The notes beneath the pieces were generated by a model, which saw only the letters and a program-made list of their open reading frames with translations, did no database searches and was not told the DNA's origin. The position numbers and the translations under genes are program-made. A stretch of DNA of 64,000 nt from the NCBI GenBank assembly GCA_965214635.1, contig OZ243964.1, positions 620,001 to 684,000 on the forward strand, given 5' to 3'. Below, in pieces: positions 1 to 9,324 of this stretch. Each line of letters starts with the position of its first letter. Position 1 is the first letter of the stretch. Source of the stretch: Bin90 sp965214635. Its GTDB lineage: Bacteria; Chloroflexota; Dehalococcoidia; Lucifugimonadales; JADFKI01.

Positions 1-780
1 AGTGATGAAGCTGCCGTCCGACGCCAAGACCTGCACGCGCTGGTTGCCCCAGTCTGCGATGTACATGTTGCCGTCTGTGTCCACGGCAAGCCCCGACGGG
101 CGATTAAACTCACCATCACCGTCGCCGCTGCTGCCAAACGCCGCGAGAAACTCACCGTCCGCCGTGAACTTTTGGATGCGGTCGTTACGCCAGTCGGCGA
201 TGTAAATGCAGCCCTGCTTGTCGAGGGCAATACCCCATGGCCGGTTGAATTCGCCCTCTCCGATGCCAAATGAGCCGAACTTGCTGATGAATTTGCCGTC
301 CTTGCTGAACTTTTGGACGCGATGGTTGCGATGGTCCACAAGTAATAGGTTGTCGTCCGCGTCGAAGATTAACCCAGACGGGCCGTCTAACTCGCCGTCT
401 GCGCTGCCCACACTGCCCCAGTTGGACACGAAGTTGCCGTCAGGGTCATAGACGGTGATACGCTGAAGCATGTCGTCCGCCATATACAGATTGTCGGCGG
501 CGTCCAGTGCCAGCGCAGAGGGCCAGATCATATCGCCGTCGCCGCTTCCGTAGCCGTATAGCTGCCCATAGAAATCGTGCTGAGATGTAACCATCTGTAT
601 GCCGACGATGTTCAATGCAGCGGTGTTGCTGCGGCTAGCCACGAAGATCCTGCCATCGCTGCGAATCTCCATATCGGTGGGCAGATGGAAGCCCCTGCCC
701 CCTTGGTCGGCTACGAAGCCCACAGTGTCCACATACTCCAGCGTGAAGGGGGCCGTTCTTGTTTCCGTCTGTCTTGCCAT
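1..780 (-). CDS. NHL-repeat beta-propeller protein (3' part outside window)
   Basis: The frame is open from the ATG at 780 to the window edge, giving 260 residues without a stop, so the C-terminus is missing. It shows tandem NHL repeats of about 47 residues with the signature pattern D(N/G)xYIADWxNxRVQxF, for example NMYIADWGNQRVQVL near the edge. NHL repeats fold into a beta-propeller. In Chloroflexota such proteins are often extracellular or enzyme-associated scaffolds, and the exact role here is unknown. There is no signal peptide after the start (MARQTETRTAPFTLEY), so either it is cytoplasmic or exported by other means. A GAGGGT stretch 6 bases before the ATG is a plausible ribosome site. 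A second NHL protein lies at 15,813. Confidence 0.85.
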   Translation of the reverse strand, partial: MARQTETRTAPFTLEYVDTVGFVADQGGRGFHLPTDMEIRSDGRIFVASRSNTAALNIVGIQMVTSQHDFYGQLYGYGSGDGDMIWPSALALDAADNLYMADDMLQRITVYDPDGNFVSNWGSVGSADGELDGPSGLIFDADDNLLLVDHRNHRVQKFSKDGKFISKFGSFGIGEGEFNRPWGIALDKQGCIYIADWRNDRIQKFTADGEFLAAFGSSGDGDGEFNRPSGLAVDTDGNMYIADWGNQRVQVLASDGSFIT

Positions 781-861
781 TGTTCTACCCTCGTTAGTGT
801 GATGTCTCTGGCGCAGTAGCGAGATGATTGAGAATCACCCCGCCGCTGCTGTCTAGCAGCC

Positions 862-2316
862 TTACGCCAGCTGATACTCTTGTGTGGTAACAACCATCTG
901 GAGCATCGTGATTATCTTGCTTTCGGAATCTGCGGCTGCTTCATCGGTGTCGAACGACAGGTCGCCCCACTTGGAAGCGTAGTCGATCAGCCCCTGCCGC
1001 GTGCTGTCCAACACTGGCATGGGGCCGATGATGTCTAGACAGGCGTCCACCAGCGTCTCGGGGCTGAGATAACCGCCCTCAGCCGAATCGCGCACGCTGT
1101 CTATGAGCGCCCGCAGCCCTGGCTTGTTCGGATTGCCCAGCACCTTGCTCGCAAAGTTCACTCGCTGCACATACGACCCTGTGTTAATCCAGTCACTGCC
1201 GCCCATCCATCCCTCGACACTCGGCGGCGCATATAGGCTCTGCCCCATGTACGAGCAGACAGCGGCGGCGGCGTAGGTCTCCATAGACGGAAGTTCCTGC
1301 CCGCCCGCCAAGCGCAGCGTGCCGACTACCATCTCTGCCGGGCTTTTGATGCGCGCATACCGAACCGCCTCATTCTTAAAGAAGTCTGAGTTGAACATCA
1401 CGCGCAGCATAGCCGATATGTCATAGCCCGAATCAAAGTACGCTTGCGTCATTTGCTCTATGGCGTCCGGGTCTTTAGCATCCTCAAAAGGCCACTGCGG
1501 CACAGGAGCTTCGTCTGCCACGAAGAAGTGATACAGATGGCGCGCCAAGAAGCGGGGGGTGGCAGGCTGCCTGCAAATGATGTCCACCACATCCTCGCCG
1601 TTGAAGTCGCCGCTCTCGCCTAGGAAGTGCTTGTCCCCATGGTCGTGGTCGGATTCGTCGTAGTTGAACTGCCAAGCGATGTACCCGTAGGGGCGCGCCG
1701 TGTTGTTCCTCATCTTGATGGACATATAGTCCGGGTTCACCACGCTCCAGCCGGTAAAAGCGCGCGCGCACTCTTTGATGTCCTCTTCGGTGTAGTTACC
1801 AGCGCCCATAGAGAACAGCTCTAGGATTTCGCGCCCGTAGTTTTCGTTGATAGAGCCTTTGTGATTATCCTGATTGTCCAGCCACATGAGCATCGCCGGG
1901 TCGCGCGAAAGCCGCACGAGCAATTCGCGGAAGCTGCCCATCCCGTAGGTGCGGAACATGTCCACCTGATTAACCACCACGCGCGCCTGTATCAGTTTAG
2001 TCGCAGCCGTGGCGAAGACGCGATGCCAAAACAGCGCCATCTTCTCTTGCAGCGGGTTCGGCGATGTTACCATGCGGTATATCCAGTGTGCGCCCGCCGC
2101 AGCGCCGTTGCGCAGGTCGCTCTGGTCCACATGGTAGCGGCGGATGATGTCGTCCGGCAGTGTGGACGGCGGGCCTGGGTTCAGAAGCTCTTCCACAGTG
2201 GCTTCGTAGCCGACTTCGAGCCTGCGCTCCACCTCTTCGCGCGTTGCGCCGAACGATGCGCGCCGCAGCAAATGCGCCATCAGCGCCACATCCTGCTTGG
2301 ACTGGACGGTAGTCAT
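862..2316 (-). CDS. DUF1800 family protein
   Basis: This 484-residue protein matches the DUF1800 family over its whole length. It opens with the usual ALMAHLLRRASFGATREEVE, followed by the conserved LFWHRVFATA and the LDNQDNHKGSINENYGREIL block (positions about 100-180), then FTGWSV and the C-terminal PPSVEGWMGGSDWINTGSYVQR region. The biochemical function of DUF1800 is not established. Such genes are often paired with DUF1501 proteins in secreted-protein clusters, but no DUF1501 gene is present here. The start is set at the ATG at 2316, which has GGGAGG 6 bases upstream; a TTG two codons earlier is less likely. It lies 81 bases upstream of the NHL gene on the same strand and may be co-transcribed with it. 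Confidence 0.88.
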   Translation of the reverse strand: MTTVQSKQDVALMAHLLRRASFGATREEVERRLEVGYEATVEELLNPGPPSTLPDDIIRRYHVDQSDLRNGAAAGAHWIYRMVTSPNPLQEKMALFWHRVFATAATKLIQARVVVNQVDMFRTYGMGSFRELLVRLSRDPAMLMWLDNQDNHKGSINENYGREILELFSMGAGNYTEEDIKECARAFTGWSVVNPDYMSIKMRNNTARPYGYIAWQFNYDESDHDHGDKHFLGESGDFNGEDVVDIICRQPATPRFLARHLYHFFVADEAPVPQWPFEDAKDPDAIEQMTQAYFDSGYDISAMLRVMFNSDFFKNEAVRYARIKSPAEMVVGTLRLAGGQELPSMETYAAAAVCSYMGQSLYAPPSVEGWMGGSDWINTGSYVQRVNFASKVLGNPNKPGLRALIDSVRDSAEGGYLSPETLVDACLDIIGPMPVLDSTRQGLIDYASKWGDLSFDTDEAAADSESKIITMLQMVVTTQEYQLA

Positions 2317-2551
2317 TTCCAACCTCCCGGTTTCGTTATCCTCATACGGCGGCTTTACAAGTTAGTCTATGTGTAAATGCGTTCTCTGCCTTAATGCCTG
2401 CTCTGAAAATGCCCTGCTTGCAGACATTCCAAAGATGCAAAACATCAGATTGGAGTGTATCAGCACACCATTTTTCAGTCAACGACAAACAAGGGAAAAG
2501 CATCCTCAAATATATCTGTATCTCTTGCCCGATTCGCCCGCTGCATCTAAC

Positions 2552-5500
2552 ATGCATCCTAGTATGGAACAGCAATCTACTCGAAACAGCACACCCAACG
2601 CTCCAATACCACACACCGCAACAGAGCCATTGCCTACAAACACGCCTCGCGCATGGCAGCACATACGCCGTTTCGCATCGTCGCACCGCCTGCTCTTTGT
2701 CATACTTGCGGTGGCGTTGGCGCTGCGCTGGTTTGGGCTGGCATGGGACGCTGGATACAACCATACGCCGCATCCCGACGAGCGCGCCATACTTAGCCAT
2801 ATAGTTGAGTTACAGCCAACCGCGAACATCCCCTTGCTGCTGGACGCTGACAGCAGCCCATGGAACCCCCGCTGGTTCAACTACGGCAGTTTCCCTCTGT
2901 ACGCCATGAAAGTCGTCCACCTGCTCGGTGGCGGTGGGCTTGGCGGCGAATCCAACGACATCCGCATAGCAGCGCGCGCGCTGTCCGGGCTTGCGGACAT
3001 AGCCACGATTGCGGCGATATATGGCATCGCTGTTGTCGTCTTCGACCGTAGGACGGGACTGATCGCCGCGGCGTTGGCCGCCTTCGCCGTCATCCATATC
3101 CAGCTCAGCCATTATTTCGCAGTAGACACAGTACAGACGATGCTCGCTGTGGCTGCTCTGTACTTCATGGTGCTTGTGGCGCGCGACGGCAGGCTGCGAG
3201 ACTCCCTGTTCGCCGGCGGACTAGTGGGTTTAGGGCTTGCCACCAAAGCCAGCCAACTCCCCATCATTGCGCCCTTCATCGTAGCCCACCTGATATTCCT
3301 GTTCGGCTTAGCAGGTAGCTCGCCCAGCATAGGCTTCTCAAGACGCGCGCGCGCAGCCGTCATAGGCGTACTGCTGGGCAGTTTGACAGCTGCTGCGGTG
3401 CTGTTCTTGGCGCAGCCGTATGCGCCGCTCGACTGGGATGTGTTCTATCGGCATATCAACGAGCAGTCGGAGATGGTGCGCGGCATCCGCGACTTGCCTT
3501 ACACTCGCCAGTACGCCGACACACTGCCGTATCTCTACCACATCCGCCAAATCAGCGTTTGGGGGTTCGGCTTGCCGTTGGGCATAGCAGCGTGGGGCGG
3601 GCTGATATATGTGCTGCTACGCGGGATGCCGCTGCCACTTGGCGTTGCGTATCTGCTGGTAGGATGGGCGCTGCCAATCGGTGTACTAATGCTGTCCACA
3701 AGCTTCATTGCACTGGCTGCCGCAAGCGGAATCGCCTTGATTGCGCTTATCATCACCATCCCGCTACGCGCAAAACACACCCGATTAGACGCTCTGCTGC
3801 TCTGCTGGGTTGTGCCGTACTTCCTCATCACCGGATCGTTCCAAGTGAAGTTCATGCGCTACCTGCTGCCGATAGCGCCGCTGCTGATGCTGTTCGGAGC
3901 GCGGATGCTGATTGCGTTGTGGGACACATCCGCACAGTATCGACGGTCACTACGCCCGTTGGCGGCGGCGCTGATTGTGCTCGTGCTGTTCGCAACGGCG
4001 TTCTATGCACTGGCATACATAAACGGCGTCTACAGCAAGACGCACACGGCAGTTCGCGCAGCCGAATGGCTGAACGCAAACGCACCGCCGGGCAGTACCT
4101 TCGTCAAGGAGCACTGGGAGGAATCGCTGCCCAACATAAGCCAATTCCGCCAGACCGATCTGCCCCTGTATGAGAACGACGGCTACGACAAGACGGTGCA
4201 CATCACTGAGCTGCTAGAAGACGCCGATTACCTGTATCTGTGGAGTAACCGCCTCTACGGCACAATCCCGCGCCTGCCGGAGCGCTACCCCATCACGAGC
4301 GAATACTATCGCCTCTTGTTCAGCGGGGAGTTGGGCTATCAGCTCGTGCATGTGGAGGCGAGATACCCTCAGCTACTAGGGGTAGGCTTCATGGACGACA
4401 CATTCGCTCGTCCCGGCCTGCCCACGCCCATAGCGCCACGCGGCTATGCCGAAGAAGCCCCGCTGGGGCTGAACTTTGGCTATGCAGACGAAAGCTTCAC
4501 GGTGTATGACCATCCCAAAGTTCTCATATTTGAGAATGTGGAAGGCTTACATAGGGAAGATCTGCAGTTCATCATCGAGAGCAGCGCTCCCCTCGCAGCA
4601 ACCGACTATGCCACAGATTTCGGCAGGCTGAATGAAGATGGAATCGGGCTGGTGTATTCGCCAAAAGACCTAACAACTCAGCGCAACGGTGATAGCTGGA
4701 CCGACATCGTGAGGACGGACGGAAGCGCAAGCCGTGTCCCTGCGCTAGGATGGCTCGTCGCGGTTCAGCTGATGGCGCTGGCAGCGCTGCCGCTGACACT
4801 TGTGGCGTGCCGCAGTCTGCCCGACCGGGGCTGGCTGCTCGCAAAACCGCTCGGCGTTCTGCTAGTGGGATTAGTGGTGTGGCTGCTCGCAAGCCTGCAA
4901 TGGGTGCACTTCTCACGCGAATCCATAGGCGTGGGTATTGGCGTGGTGGCTCTGATGTCGCTGATAGCCTTCGCCCGCAGCCCCAGCGACATGCTCGACT
5001 TCGTGCGGCGGCGCTGGCGCATCCTGCTCACAGCGGAGGCGATATTCCTTGCGGCGTACTTTGCCTTCGTGATGGTGCGGATGGCAAACCCCGACCTTTG
5101 GCACCCCTACCGCGGCGGCGAAAAGCCGATGGACTTCGCCTACCTAAACGCAGTTCTACGAAGTTCCATTATGCCACCATACGACCCGTGGTTCGGCGGT
5201 GGCTACCTGAACTACTACTACTGGGGGCAGTTCCTCACTGCGATGCTAATTCGTGCCACTGGCATCGACCCGAATATCGCCTTCAACCTCGCCGTTCCGA
5301 CCTACTTCGCAATGACATTCACCGGTGCATTCACCGTCGTCTATAACCTGACTGAATCGGCGCGCAGAAGTTTTTTGAATAAAAGTGCTGGGTTTTCAGA
5401 CAAGCAGGCTGTTTCTCTATCGCCAGATACTTCCCTCGCAGAGGATAGCCTAGCACATGATATGGACATTCCCTTGTCCGCGGATAAGGCTAGTTCCAAT

Positions 5501-7336
5501 GCGCCATCCCAAAGCATCCGCGCAAAGTGGCGCGCTTGGACGCCGCCGATTGCGGGTATTGCGGGCGGGATGTTCGTTGTAGTGCTGGGCAATCTCGACG
5601 GTGTTATACAAGTATGGCACGGCGCACAGAGAGTGCTCAGCGGGCTGCCCTACGGCGAGTTCGACTTTTGGCGCAGCAGCCGCATGATGCCGCCCGACCC
5701 GCCGGGACACGAAATCACCGAGTTCCCGTTCTTCACATTCCTGTTCGCCGACCTGCACGCCCATCTGATGGCGCTCCCGTTCACGGTGTTAGTAATCGGA
5801 CTTGCACTAGCAGTGGTGCTTGCGGCGATTCGGCGGACACCCGCCCGTGCCGAAACAAAGAAGCCTGCCAGCGGGAGCGTTGTCAGCGCAATGAGCGCCG
5901 TAAGGAGAGCCGTGTTCAGCGGTGAAGCGCTGCGCTTGGTGCTGCTCGGCATCGTCATAGGCTCGCTGCGTGCCCTAAACACATGGGACTGGCCCACCTA
6001 TACGATTGTGGGCGTGGCAGCTATACTGCTTGCCGAGTATTTGGCGCACGGCGGGCTTGGTATCGCTGTATTTACACGCGCAGCCGCCAAATCAGCCGTG
6101 GTTGTCATCGTAGGGACGCTTGCGTTCCTGCCATACCACATCGCATTCGAGGCATTCTACAACAGCGTGGAAGCCACGACCAACACCACCGACATTTGGC
6201 AGTTCTTAGCCATATCGGGGCTGGCAGTGTTCATCATCAGTTCGTTTGCGGTGGATGAGCTACTAGAAGGGGGGCTACGCTTTGTCAGGGCGATTCTCAA
6301 CCGCATTAACGCGATCGTGGATCTTCTGGGCAACAACATAGCGTCTAGCAACGCCAACAGCATTGGGATATTGCGGTTGGCTCTCGGCATCGCCGGTGCG
6401 CTGCTGGTTGGGCTGGCGCTGACGGGCTGGTCTCTGGGCGTGGTTGGCAGCACTGTCCCTTTCGTCGCCATCCTATTCGTGCTGGTGTTCGCAGCCGGCG
6501 CAGGCGCACTCTTCGGCGACCGCGCAGACGCTGCTGCGCTGGGGTTCGTCGTTATGCTCGTTCTCATATCGCTGGCGCTGGTTGTCGGCTTGGACTTCCT
6601 GCGCGTAGAGGGCGACATAGACCGGCTCAACAGCATCTTCAAGTTCTATCTACAAGTGTGGGTGATGCTGGCAATAGCGGCAGCGTATCTGCTTTGGCGG
6701 CTGCTGAATGTGCAAAGAAGTCGCCTGTTCCAGATGACACAAGTGCGCAGGATATGTATAATCGCAATCGGTCTGCTAATCATCGCATCCGCAATCTACC
6801 CCGTGCTCGGCACACGCGACCGTCTGGCAGACCGCTACGACGGCAATGTTACTCCGCTCACATTGGACGGGACAGCGTACATCGGGGACGCATTTTTCCG
6901 CGAAGAGGGCGGCACACGGCTAGACTTGGCAGCAGACTACGAGGGGATAGAGTGGCTGCGGCAAAATGTCAGCGGCTCGCCCGTAGTGCTAGAGGGCGTA
7001 ACGCCATCATACCGCTGGGGCGGACGCGTGTCCGTGTACACCGGACTGCCGAGCGTTGTCGGCTGGGGTTGGCATCAGGAACAGCAGCGGCAAGGCTACC
7101 GCCACGCAGTAACCAACAGGCGCAGCGATGTGGAGCGGATTTACAACACGCAAGACACCACCCTCGCCCTAGATCTGATGCGCCAATACGATGTCCGCTA
7201 CATCTACTTGGGCGAATTGGAGCGCTACTACTTCCCGGACGGCGTCGCCAAGTTCGAGAACGCGCTCAGCCCAAGCCTCGATAAGGTCTTCGACAACGGC
7301 AAGACCGCCATATACCGGCTGCGGGATGATGCCTAA
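2552..7336 (+). CDS. Fused GT39-like glycosyltransferase / DUF2298 (YYY) membrane protein
   Basis: About 1,595 residues with some 25-30 hydrophobic segments. The N-terminal half resembles the PMT_2/GT39 family: a TM helix is followed by the loop HPDERA (residues 74-79), where an Asp-Glu pair normally forms the active site facing the outside. It continues through many TM helices to a soluble segment at about 490-700. The C-terminal half carries landmarks of the Chloroflexi/archaeal YYY family (DUF2298): the PPYDPWFGGGYLNYYYWGQ region, FLFADLHAHL, LNTWDWPTY, NSIFKFYLQVW, and a terminal GRVSVYTGLPSVVGWGWHQ block. DUF2298 proteins are presumed membrane glycosyltransferases of unknown substrate, so the fusion may use a polyprenyl-linked sugar to modify an exported product. 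The start is uncertain; the frame is open to 2369, and ATGs at 2552 and 2564 precede the first TM helix without a clear ribosome site. Confidence 0.85.
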   Translation: MHPSMEQQSTRNSTPNAPIPHTATEPLPTNTPRAWQHIRRFASSHRLLFVILAVALALRWFGLAWDAGYNHTPHPDERAILSHIVELQPTANIPLLLDADSSPWNPRWFNYGSFPLYAMKVVHLLGGGGLGGESNDIRIAARALSGLADIATIAAIYGIAVVVFDRRTGLIAAALAAFAVIHIQLSHYFAVDTVQTMLAVAALYFMVLVARDGRLRDSLFAGGLVGLGLATKASQLPIIAPFIVAHLIFLFGLAGSSPSIGFSRRARAAVIGVLLGSLTAAAVLFLAQPYAPLDWDVFYRHINEQSEMVRGIRDLPYTRQYADTLPYLYHIRQISVWGFGLPLGIAAWGGLIYVLLRGMPLPLGVAYLLVGWALPIGVLMLSTSFIALAAASGIALIALIITIPLRAKHTRLDALLLCWVVPYFLITGSFQVKFMRYLLPIAPLLMLFGARMLIALWDTSAQYRRSLRPLAAALIVLVLFATAFYALAYINGVYSKTHTAVRAAEWLNANAPPGSTFVKEHWEESLPNISQFRQTDLPLYENDGYDKTVHITELLEDADYLYLWSNRLYGTIPRLPERYPITSEYYRLLFSGELGYQLVHVEARYPQLLGVGFMDDTFARPGLPTPIAPRGYAEEAPLGLNFGYADESFTVYDHPKVLIFENVEGLHREDLQFIIESSAPLAATDYATDFGRLNEDGIGLVYSPKDLTTQRNGDSWTDIVRTDGSASRVPALGWLVAVQLMALAALPLTLVACRSLPDRGWLLAKPLGVLLVGLVVWLLASLQWVHFSRESIGVGIGVVALMSLIAFARSPSDMLDFVRRRWRILLTAEAIFLAAYFAFVMVRMANPDLWHPYRGGEKPMDFAYLNAVLRSSIMPPYDPWFGGGYLNYYYWGQFLTAMLIRATGIDPNIAFNLAVPTYFAMTFTGAFTVVYNLTESARRSFLNKSAGFSDKQAVSLSPDTSLAEDSLAHDMDIPLSADKASSNAPSQSIRAKWRAWTPPIAGIAGGMFVVVLGNLDGVIQVWHGAQRVLSGLPYGEFDFWRSSRMMPPDPPGHEITEFPFFTFLFADLHAHLMALPFTVLVIGLALAVVLAAIRRTPARAETKKPASGSVVSAMSAVRRAVFSGEALRLVLLGIVIGSLRALNTWDWPTYTIVGVAAILLAEYLAHGGLGIAVFTRAAAKSAVVVIVGTLAFLPYHIAFEAFYNSVEATTNTTDIWQFLAISGLAVFIISSFAVDELLEGGLRFVRAILNRINAIVDLLGNNIASSNANSIGILRLALGIAGALLVGLALTGWSLGVVGSTVPFVAILFVLVFAAGAGALFGDRADAAALGFVVMLVLISLALVVGLDFLRVEGDIDRLNSIFKFYLQVWVMLAIAAAYLLWRLLNVQRSRLFQMTQVRRICIIAIGLLIIASAIYPVLGTRDRLADRYDGNVTPLTLDGTAYIGDAFFREEGGTRLDLAADYEGIEWLRQNVSGSPVVLEGVTPSYRWGGRVSVYTGLPSVVGWGWHQEQQRQGYRHAVTNRRSDVERIYNTQDTTLALDLMRQYDVRYIYLGELERYYFPDGVAKFENALSPSLDKVFDNGKTAIYRLRDDA

Positions 7337-7480
7337 TCCTGCAGTAGTATCCTTCTGACTGACCGAACGCCAGCGCCGACAACCCAGCCGCCCCAACCTA
7401 AAGCGCAAAGCGGTGGCAAAAACCACGGCAATTGATGTGTACAATCATCCCAACACTTGCGCCTATACGCCGCAGTATTC

Positions 7481-8248
7481 TTAATCGCTGTGCAAGAATA
7501 CATGAACACCGAGAGCTGTCGCCCGCTGCCTATCTTCGTCGCGTATGCGATAGCCGTAAACTATCGCTTCTGCATCCTGACTGAATGCCTTCTGCAAAGC
7601 GTCCGCAGAATGGCGCGACCGCTTTATATCGTCTAAATTGATGACACCTGATGCTTCCACAGCAAACCACACAGTAGAGCGGTCGGAAGTACGCTGCGAG
7701 CGAACCACTAAATCAGTCGCTCTTAACCGGATATCGTCGGCGTCGCTGATTTCGCCAGCGTCAACTGTCGCTTCTATATGCTGGTCAAAAGGTTCGCTAC
7801 GATACGATTGTGCATAACCGCGAGCGCTCCAAGTGATGAAGACGCGTCTTACGGCAAAGACCCGTGCTAGCAGCGGCGGTACCACCCTGTTGAGTTTACC
7901 CTCCAGCGAGTCACCCCGTAATTGGTCCAGCTGAATGTTTGTCCTCTCTGCATGCGCTTCGAGATTGGTCAACCGCTGGTCGGTTATTTCGGCATGCGTT
8001 TCGAGGTTGTCCAGCCGTCTATTGGTCTCTGCAACAAACGCTCGCATTTCTGCAACAAATGAGCGCATCTCCGCAACAAACGAGTGCATCTCTGCGACAA
8101 ATGAGCGCATCTCCGCGACAAACTCTGCGTGGCGTTCCGGCAATGTCAGCAGCTCATCAGTAAGCAGCAGGCGGCGTATCCTTTCCCGCCAATCCTCATT
8201 TTCACGCAATATGCGCTCAAGATCTTCTATGGTGCTGAATGTTGTCAT
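7481..8248 (-). CDS. Coiled-coil protein with DUF3782-like nuclease fold
   Basis: 255 residues. The N-terminal 30 residues are helical. Residues 43-75 hold a nearly perfect seven-residue repeat FVAEM(R/H)(S/A), and 76-110 continue as heptads (RRLDNLE, QRLTNLE), so the front half is a coiled coil. The C-terminal half (about 115-255) has the layout of the DUF3782/PD-(D/E)xK-like proteins common in Chloroflexi and cyanobacteria, including the ATDLVV and WFAVEASGVI strands that usually carry the catalytic acids and the ending AEAIVYGYRI. Nuclease activity is inferred from family membership and is not proven. The gene converges on the DUF2298 gene. AGGGGAAAGAT precedes the ATG. Confidence 0.7.
   Translation of the reverse strand: MTTFSTIEDLERILRENEDWRERIRRLLLTDELLTLPERHAEFVAEMRSFVAEMHSFVAEMRSFVAEMRAFVAETNRRLDNLETHAEITDQRLTNLEAHAERTNIQLDQLRGDSLEGKLNRVVPPLLARVFAVRRVFITWSARGYAQSYRSEPFDQHIEATVDAGEISDADDIRLRATDLVVRSQRTSDRSTVWFAVEASGVINLDDIKRSRHSADALQKAFSQDAEAIVYGYRIRDEDRQRATALGVHVFLHSD
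8024..8122 (-). repeat. 21-bp in-frame tandem repeat
   Basis: Five imperfect 21-bp units inside the coiled-coil gene, each encoding one heptad (FVAEMRS-like). The bases differ mostly at silent or conservative positions. Copy number can change without shifting the frame, so the coiled-coil length can vary between strains. Confidence 0.75.
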
Positions 8249-8580
8249 ATCTTTCCCCTGTTCTATCTCTACTCATCATAGCCGACAGCCTTACAGTTTG
8301 CCACACATTCGTACATCCAAAAGTGGGACAGCGCATAGTCCTCGCGGATGCCCCACTTCACTAACTCTGCCCTGCATGGAGGTTGCCTCCCATTCTAATT
8401 TTCCTCTACTAAGGAGATAAGAACACCATCCCCCAGCCTCGCTTGCCTATCATTGCGATATTCGCTATCCTGATGCTTGCTCGTTCTCGCAGCATTTACT
8501 TGCACCCCGCTAGACACTCGGTATCCATTTACATCACCAACCACATTAATGGAACATTGAATATCAACAGGAGAGATACA
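8249..8580. other. Intergenic stretch, no gene recognised
   Basis: A 332-base gap between divergent genes. It holds the upstream regions of the coiled-coil gene (minus) and the cupin gene (plus). The frame of the cupin gene stays open to 8443, but that extension has no ribosome site and no family resemblance. No hairpin or RNA motif was recognised. Confidence 0.5.
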
Positions 8581-9156
8581 ATGACCCTCACAAAGTATGC
8601 ATTGGATGAGTTCGTTCACGATATGTCGCGCCTCGTGGACGATCAGCCGGAGCAGAGTGTCCTCTTCGACCGCGGCTCATCCTACCTTGAACGCCTCATC
8701 AACAACCCCGACGCCATCCGACCCGAGTACAGCATACCGATGCCCGGCGCAAACCACGGCACATACCTGCTGCACTACGGCGACAACGGACTGCTCATCA
8801 CCTCTGTGGTGTGGGGGCCGGGCGACCACATCGGCCCGCACGACCACCGCACTTGGGGGATGATCGGCGTCATCGGCAACGGCATCACAGAGACCCGATT
8901 CCGACGCGTCGACGACGGCGAGCGCGACGACCACGCCGTCCTAGAGCGCGACCGCGTGAACAAGGTTATGCCCGGCGACATATCGCTGCTAGTCCCCGAT
9001 GTGGACGAAATCCACCAAATGGACAACCACACCGACCGCCCAACAGTGGAGATTCATGTTTACGGACACGACCTGCGCGGCTTGGAGCGATCTAGCTACA
9101 ATCTAGAAACGGGCGAAATCAAGCACTTCGCCACCACGCGCTTCAGCAACTGCTAG
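8581..9156 (+). CDS. Cysteine dioxygenase-like cupin
   Basis: 191 residues. The cupin core shows the type I thiol dioxygenase pattern: VVWGPGDHIGPHDHRTWGMI (residues about 78-97), with two His of the Fe(II) facial triad in HDH, and a third His in VDEIHQM near 146. Thiol dioxygenases use a three-His iron site to oxidise cysteine or 3-mercaptopropionate to a sulfinate. The substrate cannot be told from the sequence. AGGAGAG lies 5 bases before the ATG, which fixes the start and rejects the longer upstream reading frame. The next gene downstream encodes four rhodanese domains, so the pair probably works in organic sulfur oxidation. Confidence 0.8.
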   Translation: MTLTKYALDEFVHDMSRLVDDQPEQSVLFDRGSSYLERLINNPDAIRPEYSIPMPGANHGTYLLHYGDNGLLITSVVWGPGDHIGPHDHRTWGMIGVIGNGITETRFRRVDDGERDDHAVLERDRVNKVMPGDISLLVPDVDEIHQMDNHTDRPTVEIHVYGHDLRGLERSSYNLETGEIKHFATTRFSNC

Positions 9157-9324
9157 GCACAATCCGACGGCGGCTGACGCCATCCGACCCAAGCGATCTC
9201 TCGCTAGACGGCGTGGCATTTCCCGTAAATTAGGGAATCGGCGCAGCCGCCTCGGTGTGGGCAGGCGTGCGCCCAATGCCGTATCCCCCAAGCCCTATGC
9301 CACGATGAACACACGGGTGAGCAC

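Noticed and set aside
8443..8580. N-terminal extension of the cysteine dioxygenase-like protein
   Set aside because: The strong ribosome site AGGAGAG is located before the ATG at 8581, and the extension does not match the family.
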